Of a DNA stretch of 64,000 bases, positions 16,960 to 26,035 are shown piece after piece. The position numbers were made by a program, and so were the translations under genes. Position 1 is the first letter of the stretch. Every line of letters starts with the position of its first letter. The notes below the pieces were generated by a model. That model saw nothing but the letters and a program-made list of their open reading frames with translations. It made no database searches and was not told the origin of the DNA. The DNA is from an uncultured Acidobacteriaceae bacterium (GTDB lineage: Bacteria; Acidobacteriota; Terriglobia; Terriglobales; Acidobacteriaceae), in contig CALFMO010000039.1 of the NCBI GenBank assembly GCA_937879855.1, positions 1 through 64,000 on the forward strand. Reading direction: 5' to 3'.

Positions 16960-17267
16960 CTCGATTTTCCCTCGTTTTAGTTATGTTTTTGAACTCTGTT
17001 CTGCTCGTGCTTGACGCAGTCGTCCCGATACTTGCACCCGCGGGGCCAAATTCGTGTGGACGCGTCTTCCGCCTGGCATTTCGGAAAGCTCATTGTTTTC
17101 ATGGGTGGCGCAAACTTTGGTCATCCCCTGCGGCGGTCTGCTCGCCGATTCGCGCGCAGGATGTCACTAACACTGTCAATTTTTGTCATTCTGTGCGGGT
17201 ATGAGCGACACGGCCGGAATCTCGGACCGACTAGAATATTCCGCCTCGCCGATCCACAAGATTTGAT
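16960..17267. promoter_or_regulatory. Regulatory spacer upstream of prepilin copy 3
   Basis: This 308-base gene-free stretch lies between the SpoIIE-type phosphatase and prepilin copy 3. It holds the sigma-54 promoter candidate at 17033-17048 and a direct repeat TGTCA-ATTTT-TGTCA at 17174-17188, about 141 bases further upstream. That is a plausible enhancer-binding (PilR-type) site. Nothing else recognisable. Confidence 0.5.
17033..17048 (-). promoter_or_regulatory. Candidate sigma-54 promoter of prepilin copy 3
   Basis: Minus-strand sequence TGGCCCCGCGGGTGCA keeps GG-N10-GC and most of both boxes. The distance to the start codon (74 bases) is identical to that of copy 2, although the sequence between the boxes differs. 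Confidence 0.62.
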
Positions 17268-18446
17268 CTAGAAATTTTCCGCTTTCAGCAACATGCAAGT
17301 CACATCGTCATGCTGGGGAGTGTTGCCGACGAAGAGATCGACTTCGGCCATGAGGTGTTTGAGCAATTCGGCCGGCGCGAAAGTTTCTCCGGCTTCAATC
17401 GCGCTCAGCAGCCGCGGTTCACCGTATTCTTCCTGGTGGGCGTTTTCGGCCTCGACTAATCCGTCGGTGAAGATGATCAACCACTCGCCGGGCGCCAAGG
17501 TCAGGGTCGCTGATTGGTATTTCACTTCCGGCTGAATCCCGAAAGGAAGGCCGCCGACGTCGAGGCGCTCGATTTGCCCGCTGGCGCGGCGCAGGATGGG
17601 ATTGTTGTGTCCGGCATTGATGTAGTTGAGCGTGCGATGGACAGGATCGTATTCCGCCAGAAATGCCGTGGTGAAACGCAATCCGCCCTGGCTGTTGGTG
17701 CAAGCATAGCGGTTCATGTTGGAGGCGAGTTCGGGCAGAGCTACCTGCGCAGTGGAAAGAGTTTTGAGACTTGCCTGAAACGTGGCCATCAGCATGGCCG
17801 CGGGAATGCTCTTGCCGGCGACATCGGCAACCGCGAGAACAACCCGGTTCTGTTCGTTGGTTCGGCCGGGCCGCGGGAAAACATCGTAGTAATCTCCGGC
17901 GACGGTATTCGCGGGTCGGGTGGCGTAGGCAATCGCGAGGCCTGGAATCTGGGGAGCGGCTCCCGGCAGGAGCCAGGTCTGAATCTCGCGCGCGATCTGG
18001 AGATCGCGCTTCATGACCACGCGATCGGCGATTTCCAGCATCAGCAGCAGGAGCAGAAGAAGCGCGGCCCAGAAGTGGAAATCGAATTCAACGACCTGCA
18101 CTTTGCCAGCTTGGCCGCCGTATTCGAATCCGCCGTGCGGCAGCACAAGCAGAATCAGCGCCAACAGCAGCAGAACACGGCGCGCGGGCGAAAGCTTCTC
18201 GAATACCGCCCAGAAAAATTCTTTGACGACGTGCAGGCGTCGACCGCGAGCCGTTAAACCTTCCGGCGTTTTTGCCTCCACGTCGCGCGAGTAGAGGCGA
18301 TAACTGGTGCGTGCCTCGGATTCGAACTGCGACCAGAGTTGGCTGACCTCGAGGCCTTCGGTCACACGCCGCCAGAAATTGTGCAGCCGCACGCCGAGAG
18401 TCGCGGGCTGACCGGGTGGCGGAGCGGGCGGAGAGGCAGTGACCAT
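17268..18446 (-). CDS. SpoIIE/RsbU-type PP2C serine phosphatase, membrane-bound
   Basis: This 392-residue protein has a cytoplasmic N-terminal region (about 1-85), two hydrophobic segments (about 90-105 and 127-140), and a C-terminal PP2C phosphatase domain from about residue 150. The segment REIQTWLLPGAAPQIPGLAIA is the classic SpoIIE/RsbU linker. VAGDYYDVF, ADVAGKSIPAAMLMA, FTDGLVEAEN and PQHDDVTCMLL carry the metal-binding aspartates. Such phosphatases dephosphorylate STAS anti-anti-sigma proteins in partner switching. An RsbW-like kinase lies at 61402, but no STAS gene is in the window. It ends 308 bases before prepilin copy 3. Confidence 0.9.
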   Translation of the reverse strand: MVTASPPAPPPGQPATLGVRLHNFWRRVTEGLEVSQLWSQFESEARTSYRLYSRDVEAKTPEGLTARGRRLHVVKEFFWAVFEKLSPARRVLLLLALILLVLPHGGFEYGGQAGKVQVVEFDFHFWAALLLLLLLMLEIADRVVMKRDLQIAREIQTWLLPGAAPQIPGLAIAYATRPANTVAGDYYDVFPRPGRTNEQNRVVLAVADVAGKSIPAAMLMATFQASLKTLSTAQVALPELASNMNRYACTNSQGGLRFTTAFLAEYDPVHRTLNYINAGHNNPILRRASGQIERLDVGGLPFGIQPEVKYQSATLTLAPGEWLIIFTDGLVEAENAHQEEYGEPRLLSAIEAGETFAPAELLKHLMAEVDLFVGNTPQHDDVTCMLLKAENF

Positions 18447-18551
18447 GGGATCAGGAGGATTATAGAGGATTGAGTAAACGGGTCATTTTGTGATTGCGTG
18501 ATTTTGTAATTTCAAAAACTCAGGCAGCGACAAAATTCCCCAATTCAAAAA

Positions 18552-19559
18552 TCAAAAAAGATTGAGTTGCTCGTCGAAGGCCTGGACCGGCCACTTGGTC
18601 GCATAGGCAGGACGGCGCGCGCGCGTGATCTTGTATTTCTCCCGGAGGTGAGCGATCAAATGCGACAGGCGCTTGGTATAAGCAGGCGGAAGGAATGCGC
18701 GGTTCTGGTAGCGCTCGCGATAGTTCTGCACGAGATGCGGAAAGTTTTGCTCGAGGAACGGAAGGAATACAGCAGCCGAGCAGGGCTTCAAAAAAAGCGG
18801 ATTCGCGAAAACGTAGTCAGCGCCGGCATCAGCGGCGGCGCGGATCAAGCTCTCCAGATCTTTCGGTGAGTCCGTTATTCCCGGCACTACTGGCGAACAA
18901 CTCACGCCCACATGTATCCCCGCCTGGGCGAGGGTGCGCACGGCGTCGAGGCGCAAATCAGGACGAGGAGCGCGAGGCTCGAGAATGCGCGCTAGCTCCA
19001 CATCGAGAGTAGTGACTGTGACGTGGACAGAAAGGGGATTCGCTTGCGCGACCTCTTTGAGCAGCTCAAGGTCGCGGACAATGAGATTCGATTTTGTCAC
19101 GATGCCGAGCTCGAAGCCACGATGGTGCGCGAACTCTTCCAGAATTCCGCGCGTGACTTCGTAGCGCCGCTCGGCCGGCTGATAGGGATCGGTGGCGGTG
19201 CCGAGCGCGATCGCTTCATCCTGCTTGACGCGGCGCAGCTCGTGGCGGAGCAGGCCGGCCGCGTGCTGCTTCACGTAAATCTTTTGTTCGAACTCCATGC
19301 CATCGCGCATTTCCATAAACTCGTGCGTGTAACGCGCGTAGCAATAGCGGCACCCGAATTCGCAGCCGCGGTAAGGATTGATCGTCCAGGTGAACGGCAT
19401 CTGACGGCTGCTGACGCAGCGGTTCAACAGCGATTTGCTCGGGAGCGTGAAGTACTCGACGTTGTGCCCTTCGCGGAGCGATTCGCCTTCGGAGGCCAGC
19501 CGGGCAATGCCGATCAGTTTTGGCTTGTCGGGAAACGGAAGCAAGGGCAAGGAAGCCAT
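18552..19559 (-). CDS. Radical SAM protein, spore-photoproduct-lyase-like (Rv2578c type)
   Basis: This 335-residue protein carries the radical SAM cluster motif CEFGCRYCYAR (CxxxCxxC) at about residues 66-76, preceded by TINPYRGC. SPL-like and Rv2578c-like proteins share this. Further conserved segments are ALGTATDPYQPAERRYEVTRGILE and TKSNLIVRDLELL. The start was set at MASLPLLPFP, since the 14 codons before it lack conservation. The reaction is unknown; related proteins are often annotated as DNA repair photolyase-like. It is a single gene. Confidence 0.85.
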   Translation of the reverse strand: MASLPLLPFPDKPKLIGIARLASEGESLREGHNVEYFTLPSKSLLNRCVSSRQMPFTWTINPYRGCEFGCRYCYARYTHEFMEMRDGMEFEQKIYVKQHAAGLLRHELRRVKQDEAIALGTATDPYQPAERRYEVTRGILEEFAHHRGFELGIVTKSNLIVRDLELLKEVAQANPLSVHVTVTTLDVELARILEPRAPRPDLRLDAVRTLAQAGIHVGVSCSPVVPGITDSPKDLESLIRAAADAGADYVFANPLFLKPCSAAVFLPFLEQNFPHLVQNYRERYQNRAFLPPAYTKRLSHLIAHLREKYKITRARRPAYATKWPVQAFDEQLNLF

Positions 19560-19639
19560 ATATTCGCCTTTTGTTCGCCAACAATAAAACGAGCCGAACA
19601 CTCTGTCAAGAGGGTTGGGATTCTAGGGCCGGAAGGTTT

Positions 19640-20560
19640 CTAGCGTTCGAGTGCTTTGCGGTCCCAATTTCCCAAGTCTGCGGCCGCGTCATAGGTGGTT
19701 TGGAGAAATTCCATTAACGCCGCTTTTGGGTCCGAGGCGGTGCGCACGTCGTCGTACATCAGCAGGAATTCTTTCATCTGCGGATGATAGAAGGCCGCCG
19801 GCGGGCGAATTTTTCGTTCCGCAAAGCCGGGCGGTTCCGGTGCCGCATACGAATAGAAGGCGGGGCTGGCGATGTCGCCCCCTCCGGGCCAGAATCCCGC
19901 GCTGCTCACTTCGTGAGAGTACGCTTCGCGGGTAATGGAGTCGGCTCCGGGCCGTTCTGGGGCTCGTCTACCGGAGAAGCGCGTTACCGCCAGATCGAAA
20001 CTTCCCCAGAAAAAATGCACTGGGCTAGCTTTGCCCAAGAAAACGGCACGGAACTCCTTCAATACTTCATCGGCCCATACCAGGATCTGCCAGAACTTAT
20101 ACACTGCCTCAGCGTCGTAGGACGCATGGAGGCGGTCCTGTTCAAATCGTATGGGATCGGGAATTTCGCACGGCATCGTCCAGATCTTTGCCACTACGCC
20201 GAGTTCGTTCAGCGCTGCCATAAACTTTTTATAGAAATCCGCAACGCCCATTGGCTGTAGTGCAATGGTGACCACGCGGCCGTCGTTGGTTTCGAGCACA
20301 AGCTTGTGGTCGATGAAATCAAAGCCTACTTCAACGGTTCCCTGGATGTTCCCACTCTTATAGGGCATCGGCGAAGTCGTCATTCCGCGCGCGGTCAGAT
20401 AGAAAGTGACGTTCCAGAAATGATTGACCAGCGGGCACAGTTTGAGCCGCACTTTTCCGACAATCTGCGTCCACATGTGCACGGTAGCCAGTGTGTCCTT
20501 CCAACTGGCGAGTGGCAGAGCAGGCAGCAAAGCTTGATCAGGTGTGGGGTTCGGCGTCAT
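19640..20560 (-). CDS. DUF5996 family protein
   Basis: This 306-residue soluble protein opens with LPALPLASWKDTLATVHMWTQIVGKVRL. The segments HFWNVTFYLTARGMTTSPMPY, VHFFWGSFDLAVTRFSGRRAP and HEVSSAGFWPGG are strongly patterned and, as I recall, match the DUF5996 family. The family has no established function. The sequence is rich in Trp and Phe with a conserved His/Trp set. It ends 38 bases before the radical SAM gene, after the PQQ-like protein, all on the minus strand. No functional link to its neighbours is evident. Confidence 0.8.
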   Translation of the reverse strand: MTPNPTPDQALLPALPLASWKDTLATVHMWTQIVGKVRLKLCPLVNHFWNVTFYLTARGMTTSPMPYKSGNIQGTVEVGFDFIDHKLVLETNDGRVVTIALQPMGVADFYKKFMAALNELGVVAKIWTMPCEIPDPIRFEQDRLHASYDAEAVYKFWQILVWADEVLKEFRAVFLGKASPVHFFWGSFDLAVTRFSGRRAPERPGADSITREAYSHEVSSAGFWPGGGDIASPAFYSYAAPEPPGFAERKIRPPAAFYHPQMKEFLLMYDDVRTASDPKAALMEFLQTTYDAAADLGNWDRKALER

Positions 20561-20571
20561 GAAGTCCGTTT

Positions 20572-22149
20572 CTATTGCAAGAGCCCGTAGACTTCGACTT
20601 CGCTTCGCGTGCCGAAGTATACGCGTGCGTTAACGACGATCGGAATAACAAAACGTGTAGCCAAAGCCGCGCGATCCCGATGGCTGTTCTGTTCTGAAGT
20701 GTAGATGGGCTGGCTGAGTTTTGTGGCGTCGAAGGCGTAAAGGACCGCGGGCTTGTTGTCGGGACCGTTCCAGGGTCTGGTCGCGACCGCCCAGACAATG
20801 GCGTTCTTGGTGCCGTCGGCTGAAACCGAGGGTGTGGCGACGGGATTGGCGAACTTCACGGCGGACGACTCGTTCAGAATCAGTTGGCCGTTCCTGATAG
20901 CGTAATCGCGGAGATAGTCGTCGCTGGCCGCGAAGAAGGCGTGACCGTTCCAGTACGTCATGGCGCCGAAACCACCGCCTGGCATGCGAAGCTTCTGAAC
21001 CAAAGCGTCCGTGTCAGGTTGAAACTTCCCCATCTTGTCGCGGTCGATCACGTAAATTGTGGAGTCCTTGGTTGGCTGCAGCAGAAGGTGGCGGTGAGGG
21101 CCGGGTTGATCGGGCAGGAGTGTAGGGCCGCTCGAACCTACATCGGCGTCCGAGATGCTGATGCGTTCTTGATCATGCGGCGTGAAGTAGTCGCGGATTG
21201 CAAGCGAGGACCCTTCCAGCGCCAGTTTCAAGACTGAGTCGCCGTAGTCGCGGCCTCCAGAGCCGGCGTCGAAAGTCCCGTTGCCCGTGGGCACGTAAAC
21301 ATTCCCCTGCGCGTCGGCGGCTGGGCCGGTATCGCTTGCCCAAATGCCGCCTTCATTGCCATCTGGAGTCACGTTCAATACTGCTCGTTGCGCTAGCGAC
21401 TGCGAATCGTAGGCCATGACCCAGCCGTGGTAAGGGTCGACGTCGCAGGATGAAGCCCAGGTCAGATACAGAACGTTGTTTGCGAGCAGCAGAGCGGCAC
21501 GGGGATTTTCCAGCAACGGATCGAAACGAACTTGTCCATTGGTTCCACCGCGTCCTTTACCGGGCAGCGAAGCGGAAATGAGTTTCGGACCACCAAATTT
21601 TTCTACGCCGGTGGTGATGGCAAGAGCGTGCAGGTACTGGAAAAATTCGTCGCTGCCGACCGGATAGCGAATCTTGGTGCGAGCAAGCACGTAGAGCGTG
21701 CCTGTTTTGAGGTCAATTACAGGCGTCGACGTGATACCGATTTCAGGCCGAATGAATGGGCACTGTGCATCGTCCTCTGACACGGGCACCGAGCCGCGGG
21801 CTTTGTCGAGCAGGCTCACCCGCCAGAGCGGAGGATCACCGGGACGAGTGGCATCGAATGCGTAGACACTGTCGTGTTCGGTGGCTACGAAAATAACATC
21901 GTGCTTACCTTTGCCGGGAATCTCGACAGCAGGGATAAACAATGGTTGTGCGTAGACCGCTCCATCCACTTTGAACGCACCCAACTTACCGAACTGCTTT
22001 GCATTGACGTTCTGCGGAGTGAGTATTTTCTCGTTTAGAGTTGCGCCAGTGCGCAGGTTGTCGTATTGCGAGGTGGTGACCTGCGCGAACCCAACGGTCG
22101 CGACGAGCGCCGACGCGATAGCAGCACAACCGCGTATGAGCGGCTTCAT
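20572..22149 (-). CDS. Secreted PQQ-like beta-propeller protein
   Basis: This 525-residue protein has a signal peptide (MKPLIRGCAAIASALVATVGFAQV). Repeated blade motifs follow, such as VIFVATEHDSVYAFDATRPGDPP, GTLYVLART, NVYVPTGNGTFDAG and VLYAFDATKLSQP. This is typical of PQQ-binding-like (YncE/BamB-like) propellers. No quinoprotein dehydrogenase disulfide or metal-site motif stands out, so it is probably not a PQQ enzyme. It lies 11 bases after the M16-like gene on the same strand and is probably co-transcribed with the two peptidases. The role is unknown. Confidence 0.75.
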   Translation of the reverse strand: MKPLIRGCAAIASALVATVGFAQVTTSQYDNLRTGATLNEKILTPQNVNAKQFGKLGAFKVDGAVYAQPLFIPAVEIPGKGKHDVIFVATEHDSVYAFDATRPGDPPLWRVSLLDKARGSVPVSEDDAQCPFIRPEIGITSTPVIDLKTGTLYVLARTKIRYPVGSDEFFQYLHALAITTGVEKFGGPKLISASLPGKGRGGTNGQVRFDPLLENPRAALLLANNVLYLTWASSCDVDPYHGWVMAYDSQSLAQRAVLNVTPDGNEGGIWASDTGPAADAQGNVYVPTGNGTFDAGSGGRDYGDSVLKLALEGSSLAIRDYFTPHDQERISISDADVGSSGPTLLPDQPGPHRHLLLQPTKDSTIYVIDRDKMGKFQPDTDALVQKLRMPGGGFGAMTYWNGHAFFAASDDYLRDYAIRNGQLILNESSAVKFANPVATPSVSADGTKNAIVWAVATRPWNGPDNKPAVLYAFDATKLSQPIYTSEQNSHRDRAALATRFVIPIVVNARVYFGTRSEVEVYGLLQ

Positions 22150-22160
22150 GAAACTCTCCG

Positions 22161-24317
22161 CTATTGCTTTTCTGCCTGAGCCTCCGCAGGCTTGGAGAAA
22201 AGTTTGGGATCGAGCGTGGGATTCAGTTCGATCTTCTTGATTTCAGCGTTGCTGGTCTCGTTGCCGTCCTGCTTGTTTTGATGTTTATAAGGCATGGTAA
22301 GGCCGTCGGCGGCACGCCAGTCGGCGAGATTGGTTTCGCCCTCGAAGGGTCCCGATTGCCCCATTGCCTTGTATTTTTCGCGGAGAACGTAGCCTGTCTT
22401 GGGATCGACATACCAGCGAACCCAGGGAATGGCGCCGCCAATGTCAAGAATGGAAGCCTGAACGTCGCCGATTTTTTCCGTGCCTGCTCCAGTAAAGGTG
22501 AACGAGGGATCGTCGACGTGTTGAGCGACATAGACGAGATCGTGTTGCAGTTGCGAGAGCATCTCCGTCTTCTGCGCGGGAGGCATGCTGCGCGAACCCA
22601 TGCCTGCCATGCTCATGAAGGCTGCGTCGGGCGAGACCACGATGGTGAGATTGCCTTGCGGTGTTTGTACGTCGACATGCATGCGGTCAGGAAATGCTAA
22701 GAACACATCGACAGGGGCAGCCGGGCCGCCAGAATCGCTCTCGGCAATATTGACGTGCATCGCTTTGATGGATTTCAACTTGGGCAAGCCGCCCATGGCA
22801 GTCGCTACTTTTGCAGCCAGCGCTTTGCCTTCTGGATTGGAGGTGGCTGGCTTGGCGCTATCCTTTTCTTCTTTCTCGCCGGGCGGAGGTGGGATGGTGA
22901 TGTCGATGTTCTTCACTGCGCCGAGCGACGAGAGCGGCTTGTCAAATTCCTTGGGGTTGCCGACAACCAGCACGGCCATTTGATCGCGATGCATGTACTT
23001 GGTCGCGACGCGGTTGACGTCTGCCGCAGTCACCTTCTTCACTTCGTCTTGGTATTTGTCGAGCCAGTCGGGCGGATATCCGTAGTATTCATAGGTCATG
23101 CGTTCGCCGAGAATTTTGTCGGGCGAATCGAGACGGAAGACAAAAGCGTTTAGAATCGCATCTTTCGCGTGTTGGATCTCGTTATCGGTAATGGGCTGCT
23201 TCGAGAGATCCTCTATATCCTCGGTGGCGGCCTGAATGGCTTCGACGGTGCTCTGGCTTTTCGTGCCAATCGCTACCTGTAAGACGCCAGGATGGCCAAA
23301 ATTGGTGCCCACGCCCCCGCCGACGCTGTATGCCAGGCCGCGCTTGGTGCGAATGTCGTTGAACAGGCGCGACGAAAACCCGCCGCCGAAAGCTTCGTTG
23401 AACACACTGATGGCGTAATAGTCGGGATTGTCGCGCGTGGTGCCCAGTGCCACCATGTGGATCGTGCTCTGGTTCACATCCTCTTTAGAAACCTGATAGT
23501 ACGCAGGACGGGCCGGAGAATATTTGACTTCGTTTCTTCTCGGACCCGCGGGCCCTTTCGGCCACGAATCAAATGCGGCGCGCAGTCTGGCCTCCATGGC
23601 AGCGGCATCGAAGTCCCCACTAATGCCGAGGATAATGTTGTTGGGATGAATGTACTTGCCATGCCAGTCGATAAGATCCTGTCGCGTGACCGCGGCGACG
23701 GTGGCATATTCCGGCACGCGGGCATAGGGATTGTCCGCACCGTAAGCCAGTTTCACGGTCTCGCGATGGGCGATTTCGCCGACTTCGTCGTTCCGCCGCG
23801 AAATGTTGTCGAACATCTCCTTTTGCGCAATGTCGATTTTGTCGGCGCGGAACTCGGGATTCCGCAGCACGTCAACGAAGGCCTTGAAGACATCGTCAAG
23901 ATCGCCCTTCAGACAGGAAAAACTGATCGTCGTTGAGTCGGGGCCGCCGCCGGTTTCTACTTTGGCCGCGCGGACTTCAAGGAAGTCGTCGAGTTGATCA
24001 CCGGTCTGAGACTTCGTACCGCCTGTGCGCCAGACTTCCCCGTAGATGTCGACCAATCCTGCCTTGTTGGCAGGTTCGTTGACCGAGCCCCCGCGGATAC
24101 GCGCCGTGCCGTCGATGAGCGGCAGTTCGTGATCTTCCTGAAGAAAGATCACCATGCCGTTCTTGAGTTCGATGCGCTTGGGTTGCTGCGGCTTGAAGGG
24201 CGCCAGAGGCGGAATTTGTATCTGCTGCACGCTCGAGGCCTGGGCCGCGCTGTGTGTCGGCGTGATGAACGATGCGACAACCGCAATCAGCATGAGGAAC
24301 AGAAATGAATTCTTCAT
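22161..24317 (-). CDS. M16-family peptidase homologue, inactive-type subunit with extra C-terminal domain
   Basis: This 718-residue protein has a signal peptide (about 1-25) and two M16 lobes. The zinc motif HxxEH of the active subunit is absent: the aligned stretch reads GLVDIYGEVWRTGGT. The second-lobe features are present (GFSSRLFNDIRTKRGLAYSVGG). An extra ~200-residue domain (about 500-700), beta-rich with an outer-membrane-lipoprotein-sorting-like look, follows a Pro/Glu/Lys linker. Its ATG overlaps the stop of the active subunit gene (ATGA), so the two probably form a heterodimer, like other bacterial periplasmic M16 pairs. Confidence 0.85.
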   Translation of the reverse strand: MKNSFLFLMLIAVVASFITPTHSAAQASSVQQIQIPPLAPFKPQQPKRIELKNGMVIFLQEDHELPLIDGTARIRGGSVNEPANKAGLVDIYGEVWRTGGTKSQTGDQLDDFLEVRAAKVETGGGPDSTTISFSCLKGDLDDVFKAFVDVLRNPEFRADKIDIAQKEMFDNISRRNDEVGEIAHRETVKLAYGADNPYARVPEYATVAAVTRQDLIDWHGKYIHPNNIILGISGDFDAAAMEARLRAAFDSWPKGPAGPRRNEVKYSPARPAYYQVSKEDVNQSTIHMVALGTTRDNPDYYAISVFNEAFGGGFSSRLFNDIRTKRGLAYSVGGGVGTNFGHPGVLQVAIGTKSQSTVEAIQAATEDIEDLSKQPITDNEIQHAKDAILNAFVFRLDSPDKILGERMTYEYYGYPPDWLDKYQDEVKKVTAADVNRVATKYMHRDQMAVLVVGNPKEFDKPLSSLGAVKNIDITIPPPPGEKEEKDSAKPATSNPEGKALAAKVATAMGGLPKLKSIKAMHVNIAESDSGGPAAPVDVFLAFPDRMHVDVQTPQGNLTIVVSPDAAFMSMAGMGSRSMPPAQKTEMLSQLQHDLVYVAQHVDDPSFTFTGAGTEKIGDVQASILDIGGAIPWVRWYVDPKTGYVLREKYKAMGQSGPFEGETNLADWRAADGLTMPYKHQNKQDGNETSNAEIKKIELNPTLDPKLFSKPAEAQAEKQ

Positions 24318-25852
24318 TGCGCACCTCCCTGGTCAGGTGCGCCGTTGGAGGATTGTTGGCCTCCGCCCGCAGTTTCGATCTGACCTACCGTGCGATTGGT
24401 GTCGGTAAATACCTGGTTGGCGATGCGGCGAATATCGGCCTTGCTGACCTGATCGATCCGGTCGACCGAGCGAAACAGCTCGCGCCAGTCGCCATAGCGG
24501 GTCTGATAGGTCGCAAGCTGCGTGGCCAAGCCTTGGTTGTCGGCAAGGCCGCGAATTAGATTAGCTTTGGATCTTGTCTTGATCATCTTGAGTTCGTCGT
24601 CGGAAATATCTTCTTTTTTGAGCTTGTCGATTTCCCCGTGGATGGCGTCGGCCATCTCCTGTGGCGTATGTCCGGGAAGCGGCACCGCAAGAAAGGCGAA
24701 AAGGTGGGGATATTTGATGCCCGGGTATCCGGTGAGTCCCTCAGAGAAGGAGGCAATTTTTTTGTCACGCACGAGCGAGCGATAGAGCCGCGATGTGCGG
24801 CCTTCCGACATGAGGTCGGTGATGGCATCGAAAACCGCGTCGTCTTTACTGCGGTAGTCGGGACGGTGGTAGCCCTCAATGTAGATCGGTTGCGACCGAT
24901 CCTGGAGGACGACTCTGCGTTCCGAGTTCTGCGGCGGTTCGGTGGTCGTAGTTTCGTCGGGTTGCGGATGCGCGGGCAGGCGGCCAAAGTACTTTTCGAG
25001 GATCGGCATGGCTTGCGCCGCCTTTACGTCACCCGCGACGGCGACCACCATGTTGGCCGGCACATAGTAGGTGTCGAAGAATTTCTGGGCATCGGTGGCC
25101 GAGAAATGATTCAGGTCCGACATCCATCCAATGGTCGGCCGATGATAGGGATGGGCCGCAAAAGCCTCTTCAGTGAACTGCTCAAGCAGGCGGCCGAAAG
25201 GACTGCTATCGGTACGCAGGCGGCGTTCTTCGATGACTACGTTGCGCTCTTTGTAGAACTCGCGCATCACGGGGTGCAGGAAGCGTTCCGATTCCAGATA
25301 GGCCCAGAGTTCGAGGCGATTTTCCGGCAGCGAGTAGTGATATCCGGTCTCGTCGTAGGAAGTGAAGGCGTTCATGTCTTCGCCGCCGTTCTGTTCGACC
25401 AGCTTGCCGAAGGCGTTGCCAACAACGTACTTGTCGGCTTCCGCGATGGCGTCCTTCCACGCTTTCTCGAGTTGCTTCAACTTCGCTTCATCCCGGCCAA
25501 CGGTTTTGTCGCGCTCAGAAATGTAAGCGGCATAGGCGACTTCGACCTTCTCCAGGGCGGCTTTTTCGGCGGCGTAGTTGGTCGTGCCGATTGTGTCGGT
25601 GCCCTTAAAGGCCATGTGTTCGAACATATGAGCCAGCCCGGTGGCGCGCATCGGATCCTGCGCGGAACCGGCGTCGACCAGCGTGAAGAAAGAGAAAACC
25701 GGAGCCTCAGGGCGCTCGCAGATCAGGAGGGTAAGGCCGTTCGGCAGCTTCTTGACCGTAATGCGTTTCTCGAAAGACGCCAGGTCCTGCGCCAGGGCGA
25801 GGGCAGAGAGAAGAAAGAAGACAGCGGCAATTTTCAGGGTATGGTGTTTCAT
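24314..25852 (-). CDS. M16-family zinc peptidase, catalytic subunit
   Basis: This 512-residue protein has a signal peptide (MKHHTLKIAAVFFLLSALALAQ) and the inverted zinc motif HMFEH (in GLAHMFEHMAFKGT, about residues 72-85). A downstream Glu in the NVVIEERRLR region completes the zinc site. The second lobe contains EGRTSRLYRSLVRDKKIA. The start at 25852 was chosen because it begins the signal peptide and has GGAGG seven bases upstream; 30 extra upstream codons are not conserved-looking. It leads a three-gene unit with the inactive partner and the PQQ-like protein. Confidence 0.9.
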   Translation of the reverse strand: MKHHTLKIAAVFFLLSALALAQDLASFEKRITVKKLPNGLTLLICERPEAPVFSFFTLVDAGSAQDPMRATGLAHMFEHMAFKGTDTIGTTNYAAEKAALEKVEVAYAAYISERDKTVGRDEAKLKQLEKAWKDAIAEADKYVVGNAFGKLVEQNGGEDMNAFTSYDETGYHYSLPENRLELWAYLESERFLHPVMREFYKERNVVIEERRLRTDSSPFGRLLEQFTEEAFAAHPYHRPTIGWMSDLNHFSATDAQKFFDTYYVPANMVVAVAGDVKAAQAMPILEKYFGRLPAHPQPDETTTTEPPQNSERRVVLQDRSQPIYIEGYHRPDYRSKDDAVFDAITDLMSEGRTSRLYRSLVRDKKIASFSEGLTGYPGIKYPHLFAFLAVPLPGHTPQEMADAIHGEIDKLKKEDISDDELKMIKTRSKANLIRGLADNQGLATQLATYQTRYGDWRELFRSVDRIDQVSKADIRRIANQVFTDTNRTVGQIETAGGGQQSSNGAPDQGGAQ

Positions 25853-26035
25853 CGGACCTCCAGCATCTCTTCGACGGACATGTATTGGACGGACTTGCGG
25901 GGCAGAAGTTTGAAAGTACGTGTAGGGAAGGGAAGTTGTCAAACGAGTCTGGCCCGGATTTAGAGCGGCAGGTTAGGAACAACGCTGTATTTTGCGCGCC
26001 CCGGGATTTCGGGCACAATAACAGCCGGAGATTAT

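Noticed and set aside
24638..25963. Open frame of 441 codons on the plus strand opposite the M16 peptidase gene
   Set aside because: It is an antisense shadow of a gene with a signal peptide, zinc motif and clear M16 lobes; its own translation has no domain.
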